Below are positions 20,423-28,021 of a stretch of DNA of 64,000 nt, piece after piece (position 1 is the stretch's first letter; each line of letters starts with the position of its first letter). The translations under genes were made by a program, and so were the position numbers. Source of the stretch: Myxococcales bacterium (GTDB taxonomy: Bacteria > Myxococcota_A > UBA9160 > UBA4427); assembly GCA_012960035.1 (NCBI GenBank), contig DUBZ01000086.1:18739-82738 (forward strand), written 5' to 3'. Below the pieces are notes generated by a model. The model searched no databases, was not told the DNA's origin, and worked only from the letters and a program-made list of their open reading frames with translations.

Positions 20423-21233
20423 CTAAGCGTCCGGCTTGTCGCCGAAAACTTGCTGCACCGTGTGCCATGCGACCGATTGAGCAAAGGCAGCTTGTTTATC
20501 GCTTAGGCCGGCGGTGTAGGAAGATCCGACTGGGCTTTCACCAAAGAGCGTTGCGAAGAAGACGTTGGCGGCGAGATAGGTCCCCAACAGCGATGGGTGT
20601 TTCTTGTCGGGGTCGTAGAGGTTCATTGCCGGGTTTGCGATACGCGCATTCTCAAAGGCGAGCCCAACCGGGGCGACCAGCGCGCCGAGTTCGTTGCCAA
20701 GGTCCGTATAGGCTTTGACGAGAGGTCCCGTCATTTCCGGGCGGCCTTGGTACGCCCAGGTCATGAAGAGCACGGTCTGCGAATCCCGCATCGCGGATCC
20801 AGCTGTCGATCTTTCGCCCATTGATTCAAAAGGAGGGGCGATTTCTTGGGTCAGCGGGCCGCGGCTATAGCCTTGGACAACGACGACGTCCCATGGGCCT
20901 GGCTTCTCACCGTTGGTGAAGTCTTGAATCATGCCCTTGGCGCCGAGTGCGTGATCCTTGAGGTATCCGCCGGAAATCGTCATTGCCTTGGTGTAGAACG
21001 TGTCCTCTTGGTTCGTCCCGTCCTTGTTTCCTCGATGCGCTCTTCGTGATGTTCAAGACATGCATGTGAAGGCTGTTGTTGTAGTAGGTGAAGCTATTGC
21101 CAATAAAGAGCGCCGACTTTGGCTGGGGCGGGGTTGTTACCGAAGGTTGTTCGCTCGCTGCGAACGCGGCGAATGGAAGCAGCGAAAGGGTTAAAGCGAG
21201 GGGCAAAAGTGAGGCGATGGCTTTTTGACGCAT
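20423..21233 (-). pseudogene. SGNH/GDSL-hydrolase-like protein, frameshifted
   Basis: Two overlapping frames each hold part of one protein. The N-terminal part (from ATG 21233) has a signal peptide ending AFA-A and the block ALFIGNSFTYYNNSLH, with the GNS nucleophile motif. Near 21025-21038 the reading must shift; the continuing frame then gives TISGGYLKDHALG, WDVVVVQGYSRGPL, and the C-terminal DKKHPSLLGTYLAANVFF with the family's Asp-x-x-His pair. Both catalytic halves are intact, so this is either a recent inactivating indel or a one-base sequencing error in a GGAAACAAGGACGGG run. An intact protein would be about 270 residues and exported. Confidence 0.65.
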
Positions 21234-21411
21234 CAGGCAGTTCCTCGAGTCGAAGGGATGGAGGGGCAGGGCGGACACGTATGAAACCATCGCAGCCTCG
21301 GCCTTCATAGACGAATCTGAGGGAACTGCGTGCACCGCAGGCGCGTCGCTGCGGGGCGCCGAGTGTTGCCGCTGTGTTAGCTTGGCCGCGCGGGTCCCAC
21401 GGAGAACCGAA

Positions 21412-21555
21412 ATGGCTCGAAAGCGAAAGACCGCGGAAAAAGGATCGAAGGACGATTGCCGGGGAAACCCAGGCAAGGTGGCCCCGGTCATTGACCGCAA
21501 TCGATGCGTCGACGCGTGTCCCGAAGATGCACTTGTGCTCGCGGCGGTTCGCTAG
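21412..21555 (+). CDS. Small ferredoxin-like protein (47 residues, degenerate)
   Basis: A 47-codon frame with GGAGA 6 bases before the ATG. It reads MARKRKTAEKGSKDDC..., then PVIDRNRCVDACPEDALVL. The VIDRNRC...CPxDAL pattern is that of small 4Fe-4S ferredoxins, which normally have Cys-Glu-Gly-Lys-x-x-Cys-Val-x-Val-Cys-Pro. Here about five residues, including one cluster cysteine, seem to be missing, and the second cluster half is absent. Three cysteines remain. It ends 4 bases before the GTG of the next gene, which suggests coupling. It may be a decayed ferredoxin or a metal-binding micro-protein. Confidence 0.45.
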   Translation: MARKRKTAEKGSKDDCRGNPGKVAPVIDRNRCVDACPEDALVLAAVR

Positions 21556-21559
21556 CCCC

Positions 21560-21916
21560 GTGGAATTGACTGCGGCCGAGTGCGACGAACTTCGACGAGA
21601 TCTTCAAGCTTTGGCCGTGGAACTCGGGGACATGATCGAGGGCACCCGCCAAGCGGCTCGCCCCGTCGAACTCGATCAACCGGCAGTCGGTCGGGTGTCG
21701 CGCATTGACGCCATCCAGCAGCAGAAGATGCTGGAGGCGAACCGCAACGCCCAGCGAAGCCGCATTCAGCTTGTTCGTTCAGCGCTTTCGCGTTTTGATG
21801 ACGGAGAATATGGCGACTGTCCTGGTTGCGGTGAATGTGTCGGGTACGCGCGCCTCAAGGCCAGACCTGAAAGCGTGTTCTGCATCGACTGCCAGTCCTC
21901 GCGTGAGCGCGGTTAA
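21560..21916 (+). CDS. TraR/DksA-type C4 zinc-finger protein
   Basis: 118 residues from GTG 21560; an in-frame ATG at 21527 is also possible. The N-terminal two-thirds is a predicted helical coiled-coil hairpin (ELTAAECDELRRDLQALAVELGDMIE ... IQQQKMLEANRNAQRSRIQLVRSAL). The C-terminus holds the C4 zinc finger: DCPGCGE...FCIDCQ. Usual DksA has CExCGExI and CIxC; here the first pair is CPGC. Family members bind the RNA polymerase secondary channel, but the acidic tip residues that define true DksA function cannot be assigned with confidence here. Confidence 0.82.
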   Translation: MELTAAECDELRRDLQALAVELGDMIEGTRQAARPVELDQPAVGRVSRIDAIQQQKMLEANRNAQRSRIQLVRSALSRFDDGEYGDCPGCGECVGYARLKARPESVFCIDCQSSRERG

Positions 21917-21930
21917 TTTGGGAACGAAGC

Positions 21931-22377
21931 GTGCTTGATATCTTTGTAGACGCAGACGCCTGTCCGGTAAAAGACGAGATTTACCAAGTCGCGGGGCGAT
22001 ACGGTTTGCACGTCGTGTTGGTCGCCAACTCACGCATGAAGGTCCCATCGGGCGCGAGTGTCGAGATGATCGTTGTCGAAGCCGGCCCCGACGTGGCCGA
22101 CGACTGGATCGCCGAGAACATTCGCGACGGAGACATCGCGGTTACGGCGGACATTCCCCTAGCGGCGCGATGTCTTGAGGTCGGCGCCAGCGTTCTGGGT
22201 AGCAACGGGAAGCCCTTTGACGAGGACATGATCGGGGGCGCCTTGGCGATGCGCGAGCTCAAAAGTGAGTTACGTGAAGTGGGCACAATCGCGGGCGGAC
22301 CGCCGCCGCTTTCGGCAAAGGATCGATCACGATTTGTCTCCCGATTGGATGAACTAGTCCAGAGGGGGCTGCGATGA
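21931..22377 (+). CDS. YaiI/YqxD family protein (DUF188, NYN-like)
   Basis: 148 residues starting at GTG 21931, 14 bases after the zinc-finger gene. It has the family hallmark DADACPVKDEI at the N-terminus, IVVEAGPDVADDWIAENIRDGDIAVTADIPLAARCLE in the middle and FDEDMIGGALAMREL. The conserved Asp residues suggest a PIN/NYN-like nuclease fold, but no activity is established that I know of. Probably co-transcribed with the zinc-finger gene. Confidence 0.9.
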   Translation: MLDIFVDADACPVKDEIYQVAGRYGLHVVLVANSRMKVPSGASVEMIVVEAGPDVADDWIAENIRDGDIAVTADIPLAARCLEVGASVLGSNGKPFDEDMIGGALAMRELKSELREVGTIAGGPPPLSAKDRSRFVSRLDELVQRGLR

Positions 22378-22711
22378 CTTATTCAGGCTGCTGCCAACCG
22401 TCGCGACCGGAAGTCACAACGCGGCTGAGATCCATTTTTCCGACTGTTGAACATCCAATGGAGGCGATTGCGAGGGACAGGCCCAGGGCGGCGCCAAGGG
22501 GGAGTCGTGACTTCACGGGTGTGCTCTTTGACTTGGGGCGGGGCGTTGAGGTTGGTTCAGCACGATCTCGGCATCATGAATCACTGACCGGGTCAGTCAG
22601 TTGGAAAAGTGGGAAAGAGGTATTCACTATGAGTTTCAAACATCTATGGATTTTCGTTCCGCGCAGCCAAGGTGCAGGCGAACTTGTCCGAGCCTGTTAA
22701 GCTCGCGCGCC
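22378..22711. other. Gap before the ABC-F gene
   Basis: No convincing gene. A 108-codon frame overlaps the previous stop but looks non-coding. The region holds a 15-base palindrome (22583-22597). Confidence 0.4.
22583..22597. promoter_or_regulatory. Operator-like palindrome (TetR-type half-sites)
   Basis: ACTGACC-G-GGTCAGT is a perfect 7+1+7 inverted repeat, 115 bases before the ABC-F start. TGACC/GGTCA half-sites are common for TetR-family repressors. No such regulator is encoded within several kb, so the assignment is tentative. Confidence 0.35.
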
Positions 22712-24649
22712 ATGCCGGTCATCGATTGTAAAAATCTCGTGAAGACCTTTGGCGACCGCACCATCTTGGCGGACGCGACGTTGACGATTCGCCGCGGCGA
22801 ACGCGTGGGTCTTGTCGGGAACAGCGGCAGCGGCAAGAGCACCTTGGGTCGAGTTCTTGCAAATGTTGAAGCACGCGATGGAGGCGAGATTTCGCTTCGG
22901 CGCGGCGCTCGCATCGACGTGCTCGAACAAGAGCCGCGCTTTGAAGCGGGGCTCACCGTGCGAGACATCGTGCTCGGCAATTTGGTCGAGTGGGGAAGGG
23001 CCAAAGAAGAATACGACGCCGTGACGGCAGCGATTTCCGACGCGAGCGAAGCCGACATGGAAGCCTTGATTCATCGTCAAGCCGACGCCGGCGAAGCGGT
23101 CGAGCGGCACGGCGGTTGGGAACGCATGCACGAGGCCGAAGCGGTCGTCGACCATCTCGGGATCAAAGACTCCAGTCGCTTGGTTGAAAACCTGTCCGGT
23201 GGTGAACGTCGTCGCGTTGCCCTCGCGCGGTTGCTCATCGGCGAACCCGACCTCGCGATTCTCGACGAACCCACGAATCATCTCGACATCGAAACCATCG
23301 AATGGCTCGAAGTTTTCTTGCGGGATCGGTTCCGTGGCGCACTCCTGTTGATCACCCACGATCGTTACATCCTCGACAACGTCGCAACCCGTACCCTTGA
23401 ATTGCACGACGGCATCCTTGAGAGCTACGACGGCGGCTACGAAAAATATCTGGAAGAGAAAGCGGAACGCATGGCGCAGGGTGAACGCGTTGAGCGCAAT
23501 CGTCAGAACTTTTTGCGCCGCGAGCTCGAATGGCTGCGACGCGGCCCGAAGGCGCGGGGCACCAAACAAAAAGCGCGGATCGGTCGCGCGCTCAATGCTT
23601 TGTCCCAAGACGCCCCCAGAGCCGAGCAGGTCGCTGATCTGCGCTTCGAGTCGTCGCGGCAAGGCAAGACGATCCTTCAGACCAACGAACTGACCCTCGC
23701 AAGAGATGGCCGCGTGCTGATCGAATCCCTCGATCTTGCGCTCTCTGCAGGCGATCGCATCGGCATCGTGGGACCGAACGGCATTGGCAAGACAAGCTTG
23801 CTGCTGTGTCTTTTGAATCAGCTGGAACCGGTGAGCGGCGAAGTCGAACTCGGGACCACGACACGCATTGGCAGCCTCGATCAAGGCCGTACCGGCCTCG
23901 ACGACAGCGAAACCTTGCGGAAAGCCGCAGTGGGTGACCGGGGCTATGTAGACCAGGGCGGCGAACAACTCCGGGTGGGTTCGTATTTGGAGCGCTTCCT
24001 ATTCGACAGCGCGTCACAGCGTAAAAAAGTCGGGGTGCTTTCCGGCGGCGAGCGTTCGCGGGTCTGTCTGGCTCGGTTGCTATGCGAGAAGACCAACTTG
24101 CTGCTGCTCGACGAACCGACCAACGACCTCGACGTTTCGACCCTCGGTGCGCTCGAGGCCATGTTGCTCGAGTACGGAGGAAGTGCTTTGATCGTGAGCC
24201 ACGATCGTTGGTTCCTCGACCGGGTGGCAACGTCGATCTTGGCGTTCGAACGCGACGGCGACGGGAAAGTAGAACTTCACCGCGGCAACTATTCGGACTA
24301 CCGCGAGAAGCGGGTCGCCGAACAGCAGCGCGATCTCGCAGCCGGCCGCAGTGAGACTCCGAAGAAGAACAGCGGCCCCACCAAGAGTGCAGGCGCTGCA
24401 GCGGTCGCGAGCAAGAAACTGACGTTCAAAGAAAAGAAAGAACTCGACGGCCTGATCGAACGTGTCGAAGCGGCAGACGCCACGGTCACAGCGTTCGAAG
24501 AGAAGCTGGCCGATCCCGCGACCTATCAAGGCGACAGCGTCGATGTCCCGGCGCTTAACAGCGATCTTGAAGAGGCGCGGCAGCGGTCCACCGATTTACT
24601 CGAGCGGTGGGAAAAGCTCGAAGCGCGTCGCGAAGCCACTGAGGGCTAG
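22712..24649 (+). CDS. ABC-F family ATPase (Uup-like)
   Basis: 645 residues from ATG 22712; the frame extends 37 codons upstream without family similarity. Two ABC domains have Walker A GNSGSGKSTL and GPNGIGKTSL, signature LSGGERRRVALA and LSGGERSRVCLA, and Walker B followed by DEPTNHLDIETIEWLE and DEPTNDLDVSTLGALE. There are no membrane segments. A charged linker of about 70 residues follows the first domain. A C-terminal coiled-coil domain (about 570-645) preceded by a Lys/Ala-rich stretch is the Uup feature. ABC-F proteins act on the ribosome or, for Uup, are linked to genome stability and translation. Confidence 0.93.
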   Translation: MPVIDCKNLVKTFGDRTILADATLTIRRGERVGLVGNSGSGKSTLGRVLANVEARDGGEISLRRGARIDVLEQEPRFEAGLTVRDIVLGNLVEWGRAKEEYDAVTAAISDASEADMEALIHRQADAGEAVERHGGWERMHEAEAVVDHLGIKDSSRLVENLSGGERRRVALARLLIGEPDLAILDEPTNHLDIETIEWLEVFLRDRFRGALLLITHDRYILDNVATRTLELHDGILESYDGGYEKYLEEKAERMAQGERVERNRQNFLRRELEWLRRGPKARGTKQKARIGRALNALSQDAPRAEQVADLRFESSRQGKTILQTNELTLARDGRVLIESLDLALSAGDRIGIVGPNGIGKTSLLLCLLNQLEPVSGEVELGTTTRIGSLDQGRTGLDDSETLRKAAVGDRGYVDQGGEQLRVGSYLERFLFDSASQRKKVGVLSGGERSRVCLARLLCEKTNLLLLDEPTNDLDVSTLGALEAMLLEYGGSALIVSHDRWFLDRVATSILAFERDGDGKVELHRGNYSDYREKRVAEQQRDLAAGRSETPKKNSGPTKSAGAAAVASKKLTFKEKKELDGLIERVEAADATVTAFEEKLADPATYQGDSVDVPALNSDLEEARQRSTDLLERWEKLEARREATEG

Positions 24650-24670
24650 GCGTCAGCTGGCCTCGCGCGG

Positions 24671-24928
24671 TTAGTAGTGCGGCGGCGGCGGCTCGTCGCC
24701 GGCTTCTACGACTCCCTGGGCGCCGCTCTCGATGAGTTCTCGGAGCCGTTTCGTCTCGATCACGAGTAGGTCGATCTGATCCTGCTGACGCGTGACGACG
24801 GTATTGAGTTCATCAACCGTGCGATCTTGATAGAGCACTTTGCTTTCGAGTTGTTCGAAGCGCTCTTCGGTCTGCTGCGCAGTGGCGGGCGTTAGTTTCC
24901 TGGTGTCGTCGGGCGGCGTTGCGCTCAT
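24671..24928 (-). CDS. slyX: SlyX family protein
   Basis: 85 residues from ATG 24928. It is a predicted coiled coil (EERFEQLESKVLYQDRTVDELNTVVTRQQDQIDLL) and ends in the hallmark PPPPHY. The role of SlyX is not settled. It converges with the ABC-F gene and its start region overlaps the upstream region of the next plus-strand gene. Identification rests on the C-terminal PPHY and the heptad pattern. Confidence 0.85.
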   Translation of the reverse strand: MSATPPDDTRKLTPATAQQTEERFEQLESKVLYQDRTVDELNTVVTRQQDQIDLLVIETKRLRELIESGAQGVVEAGDEPPPPHY

Positions 24929-25019
24929 GCGAGATCCTTTGTGTGGGACGCAAGCATACCGCGCACGGGTCGAAGTATCGTTGCTGTACCACTTTTCGCC
25001 GCCCGCAAAGGACATGTCG

Positions 25020-26063
25020 ATGGCCCCCAAAGAGCTCGCGATCGATTGGATCGAACAAACACTCGAACGATTTCCTCGCACTCGTTTTGCGCATCTACCC
25101 ACGCCCTTTGAGTCCATGCCCAGGCTCACCGAAGCATTCGGTGGTCCCGCCCTTTGGGTCAAGCGTGACGACTGCACTGGGCTCGCCGTCGGTGGCAACA
25201 AAACACGCAAACTCGAATTCTTGGTCGGGGCCGCGATCGCGGAGGGGGCCGAAACGCTCTTGAGCTTCGGCGCCCTGCAATCGAACCATGTACGTCAGAC
25301 CGCGGCGGCCGCTGCAAAAGCGGGCCTCGGTTGTCGCCTCGTGTTGGTGGACAAAGTTCAGTACCGCGAACCCGCATACGAAACATCGGGCAACGTACTG
25401 CTCGACGATCTCCTAGGCGCCGACGTTCACATCGTGAAGAACGATGCCGAGGCCGCGTCTGTTGCACGCAAGCTTTTGGATGAAGAGGCGGCGGCGGGGC
25501 GGGGTGTCTATGCGATCCCAACCGGCGGATCCAACGCCGTGGGCGCCTTGGGTTACGTCGATTGTGCAAAGGAAATCGTCGCACAGAGTCGGGAGCGGGG
25601 TGTTGCGGTGGGTAGCGTTGTGACGGCGGTGTCGAGCGCGGGTACCCAGGCAGGCTTGAGCGCGGGCTTTGCAGCATTGGGTGCGGACGTTCGAGTGTTG
25701 GGGCTCAACGTTTACAATGCAGACTTCGCAGACCAGGAACAAACGCTTCGCAGATTGACGACGGACGTGCTCGCATCCCTGGGCGTTGAGCCTGCGAACC
25801 CACCGCACTTGGAAATTCGCCATGAGTTCTTGGGAGAGGGCTATGGAATTCCCAATGCAGGCGTCGTGGATGCCGTGCGTTGTGCGGCCGAATGCGAGGG
25901 ACTCCTCCTCGACCCGGTCTATTCGGGCAAGGCGATGGCCGGACTGCGAGCGATGATCGAGGCGGGAGAGTTTCGAGACATGGGCGCCGATGCGGTTGTC
26001 TTCTTGCACACCGGCGGTACGCCGGGACTGTTCGCGTACCGCGACGCGCTGGTTGCGAGCTAG
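25020..26063 (+). CDS. PLP-dependent D-cysteine desulfhydrase / ACC-deaminase family enzyme
   Basis: 347 residues from ATG 25020, with AAAGGA 7 bases upstream; the ATG at 25014 is too close to that site. The motif GGNKTRKLEFL (Lys61) is the PLP lysine. SFGALQSNHVRQTAAAAAKAGLGCRLVL and PTGGSNAVGALGYVDCA bind PLP phosphate. VYSGKAMAGLRAM and HTGGTPGLFAY complete the family pattern. This family includes D-cysteine desulfhydrase (DcyD) and 1-aminocyclopropane-1-carboxylate deaminase. The active-site residues I can see do not separate these, although the TGGTPGLFAY ending is typical of DcyD-type proteins. Confidence 0.85.
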   Translation: MAPKELAIDWIEQTLERFPRTRFAHLPTPFESMPRLTEAFGGPALWVKRDDCTGLAVGGNKTRKLEFLVGAAIAEGAETLLSFGALQSNHVRQTAAAAAKAGLGCRLVLVDKVQYREPAYETSGNVLLDDLLGADVHIVKNDAEAASVARKLLDEEAAAGRGVYAIPTGGSNAVGALGYVDCAKEIVAQSRERGVAVGSVVTAVSSAGTQAGLSAGFAALGADVRVLGLNVYNADFADQEQTLRRLTTDVLASLGVEPANPPHLEIRHEFLGEGYGIPNAGVVDAVRCAAECEGLLLDPVYSGKAMAGLRAMIEAGEFRDMGADAVVFLHTGGTPGLFAYRDALVAS

Positions 26064-26355
26064 GCCTGAGTCGCGCCGCCAAGCATCGCCAATACGGTTT
26101 TTCTACGGTGCGGTGCATGCCCTTGGGTTGGCTTCGTCCGAAAGTCCTGGGCCGCGGGCTGCTCGGTGCGATCGCGAGCTTGGGGTGCGGGCCACCATCG
26201 CCATTTTCGTGCTCAAAAACGTCTGACCCCAGGTTCCTTGTGGCTGGCTGCTCGTGATGCGTTTACTCAACCGTATGTTCTTGTAACTGGAGGCGGTCGG
26301 ATGCACACTACGTCGCGCTCGTTGCACGCATCGTGACCGGACTCTGGAGATTCGC

Positions 26356-26907
26356 ATGGCGGACAGCACTACCCCCGATCAATGGCGTCGCTGCAGCAGT
26401 TGCAAAAAACCGATCGTGTTTGAGTCTTTGTATTGGGTCTGCAACGTGTCGACCTGCAACCGTAAGAATGCGTCGTTCGTCTTTTGTACCGTGTCGTGTT
26501 GGGACGCCCACCTGGGGGTCGTGCGGCACCGGGAATCGTGGGCGGAAGAACGGCACGCCCCTTCGCGAAGTCAAGCCGCCGCCGCCGCAAATTCTGATGC
26601 GGGGCAGAGCCAAGCAAGTCGCGCAACACCTTCGTCTGCGGCACCACCGCGCGGATTCAAACGGTCGATCCCGACATCACAGCCCGGCCGTACAACGGCG
26701 AGTCCGCCGCGCGATGACGTCCCGATCGACACGCTCATCGTGATGTCGAAACTCAAGGCTTACGTAAAAGCCAAGTCGGGACTCAACACTTCGGACAGAG
26801 TCCTTAGGCCTCTTTCGGATGCGGTGCGAAGGCTTTGCGACGAAGCGATCGAAGAAGCGATCGCAAGCGAGCGCAAGACGTTGCTTGACCGCGATTTTAA
26901 GAAGTAG
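26356..26907 (+). CDS. Zinc-finger / histone-fold protein
   Basis: 183 residues in three parts. Residues 13-58 hold Cys13-x2-Cys16, Cys29-x4-Cys34 and Cys44-x3-Cys48, plus His52 and His58, consistent with one or two zinc sites. Residues 65-122 are a low-complexity Ser/Ala/Pro/Arg linker. Residues 124-183 read TLIVMSKLKAYVKAKSGL, then NTSDRVLRPLSDAVRRLCDE, then AIASERKTLLDRDF. The last part resembles the alpha1-loop-alpha2-RKT-x3-D pattern of archaeal histones and of short bacterial histone-fold proteins. It is likely a DNA- or RNA-binding protein; function is unknown. The 292-base gap before it shows no other gene. Confidence 0.65.
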   Translation: MADSTTPDQWRRCSSCKKPIVFESLYWVCNVSTCNRKNASFVFCTVSCWDAHLGVVRHRESWAEERHAPSRSQAAAAANSDAGQSQASRATPSSAAPPRGFKRSIPTSQPGRTTASPPRDDVPIDTLIVMSKLKAYVKAKSGLNTSDRVLRPLSDAVRRLCDEAIEEAIASERKTLLDRDFKK

Positions 26908-26968
26908 ATCGAAGTAGCAGATCAAAGAAGTAGATTGACGGAAGTACAGCGACGAACGAAGGCGTTGT

Positions 26969-27388
26969 TCAGGACGCGAGCCGATGGACCCAGTGCACAA
27001 GCGTGATCGCCAAGGCCGGGACGGCGAGTCTTTCAAACCCTCGCGTCCCCATACGCGTCTCGATCGTTGCGCGGAGCGTCTTCCCGGTGCACTCGATCCC
27101 AACGCGTAAAACCGCGAAGCCGAGCAATAGGAAAACCAGCGCATTCATCTCAAGCGCCGCACGCCATTCGAACTGGCTGGTCAGCACGAGCGCGCGGGTC
27201 ATGCCGCAACCCGGGCATTCGATGCCGGAAAGCCAGTGCACCATGCAAGGGATGCCGTACTCCGAGTGTGCGAGGAGGTCGATGCCAAAGCCGTGGAACA
27301 GCACGCCCCCGGCGAAGACCACAACCAGCAATGCTTCGAAAAAGTGCAGCAGCACGCCGCTGCGCTTTTGACTTTGCCTACTCGACAA
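26969..27388 (-). CDS. DUF2752 membrane protein
   Basis: About 139 residues from a TTG at 27388; a GTG at 27355 is an alternative, and a longer frame from 27457 would overlap the upstream gene by 80 bases. The family signature is the segment CMVHWLSGIECPGCGMTRAL between two hydrophobic helices (about residues 14-34 and 78-95). Function is unknown for DUF2752. It sits directly after a DUF4234 gene with a short overlap, suggesting a two-gene membrane-protein operon. Confidence 0.8.
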   Translation of the reverse strand: MSSRQSQKRSGVLLHFFEALLVVVFAGGVLFHGFGIDLLAHSEYGIPCMVHWLSGIECPGCGMTRALVLTSQFEWRAALEMNALVFLLLGFAVLRVGIECTGKTLRATIETRMGTRGFERLAVPALAITLVHWVHRLAS

Positions 27389-27767
27389 TCTTGTTGATCT
27401 CCAGTTGGTGAATGCAGTCGGCCACGATGCCCACGCCAACAAGCGTCGTGACGACACTTACGATCGGGAGCCCTTCAGAGATGCGAAGTCCGCGGCGCTC
27501 TTGAATTTCAACGATCGCGAGGCCCATCTTGTACTGGTAGTAGAGGTGATAGAGGCCGCACGTAAGGACCACGAGCAAGAGCCACATCCCGAACTGAAAT
27601 TCATCGCGGCCGAGGAGGTCGTTGCATGCCTCCATCTGGCGGTAGTTCCAATAGATATCGAAGAGACCGCACGTAAGCAGCGTCAGGACGACAAACAGCG
27701 GAATGCTCATCCGGTGGCGGTACTCGTCGTGTTGGTCATCCGGCTCGAATTGCGATTCCGATGTCAT
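27378..27767 (-). CDS. DUF4234 membrane protein
   Basis: 129 residues. Two hydrophobic units each carry a TCGLxxxYW/Y signature (FVVLTLLTCGLFDIYWNYRQ and LLVVLTCGLYHLYYQYK), which is the DUF4234 repeat, and a third helix is near residues 100-118. The N-terminus (MTSESQFEPDDQHDEYRH) is acidic. Function is unknown. It precedes the DUF2752 gene with an 11-base overlap under the chosen start. Confidence 0.82.
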   Translation of the reverse strand: MTSESQFEPDDQHDEYRHRMSIPLFVVLTLLTCGLFDIYWNYRQMEACNDLLGRDEFQFGMWLLLVVLTCGLYHLYYQYKMGLAIVEIQERRGLRISEGLPIVSVVTTLVGVGIVADCIHQLEINKIVE

Positions 27768-28021
27768 CGCGGACTACCTCCGAAGAAGAAAGCTAGGAAA
27801 ACAACGAATGCGCCATGGCGCGGTGACGTCCGCAATTCGCCGTGCAGCCACGCGAGCATACACATTCCCGAGGGGCGAACTCACTGGGTTTGCAGTCGCG
27901 GTGTGCGAATCGAACTGGGGTGCGGCTCCGGTGCGGGCCCCATGCTAAAGCTCTGAGGGGAGGTCGCGCTCGCTTCCTGGCTCGGCACGCCGCCGAGCGC
28001 ACCGTAAACGACGGAGATCGC

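Noticed and set aside
22374..22700. 108-codon plus-strand frame overlapping the YaiI-family stop
   Set aside because: No family pattern and unlike its neighbours in composition. It has the ATGA overlap, but nothing else supports it.
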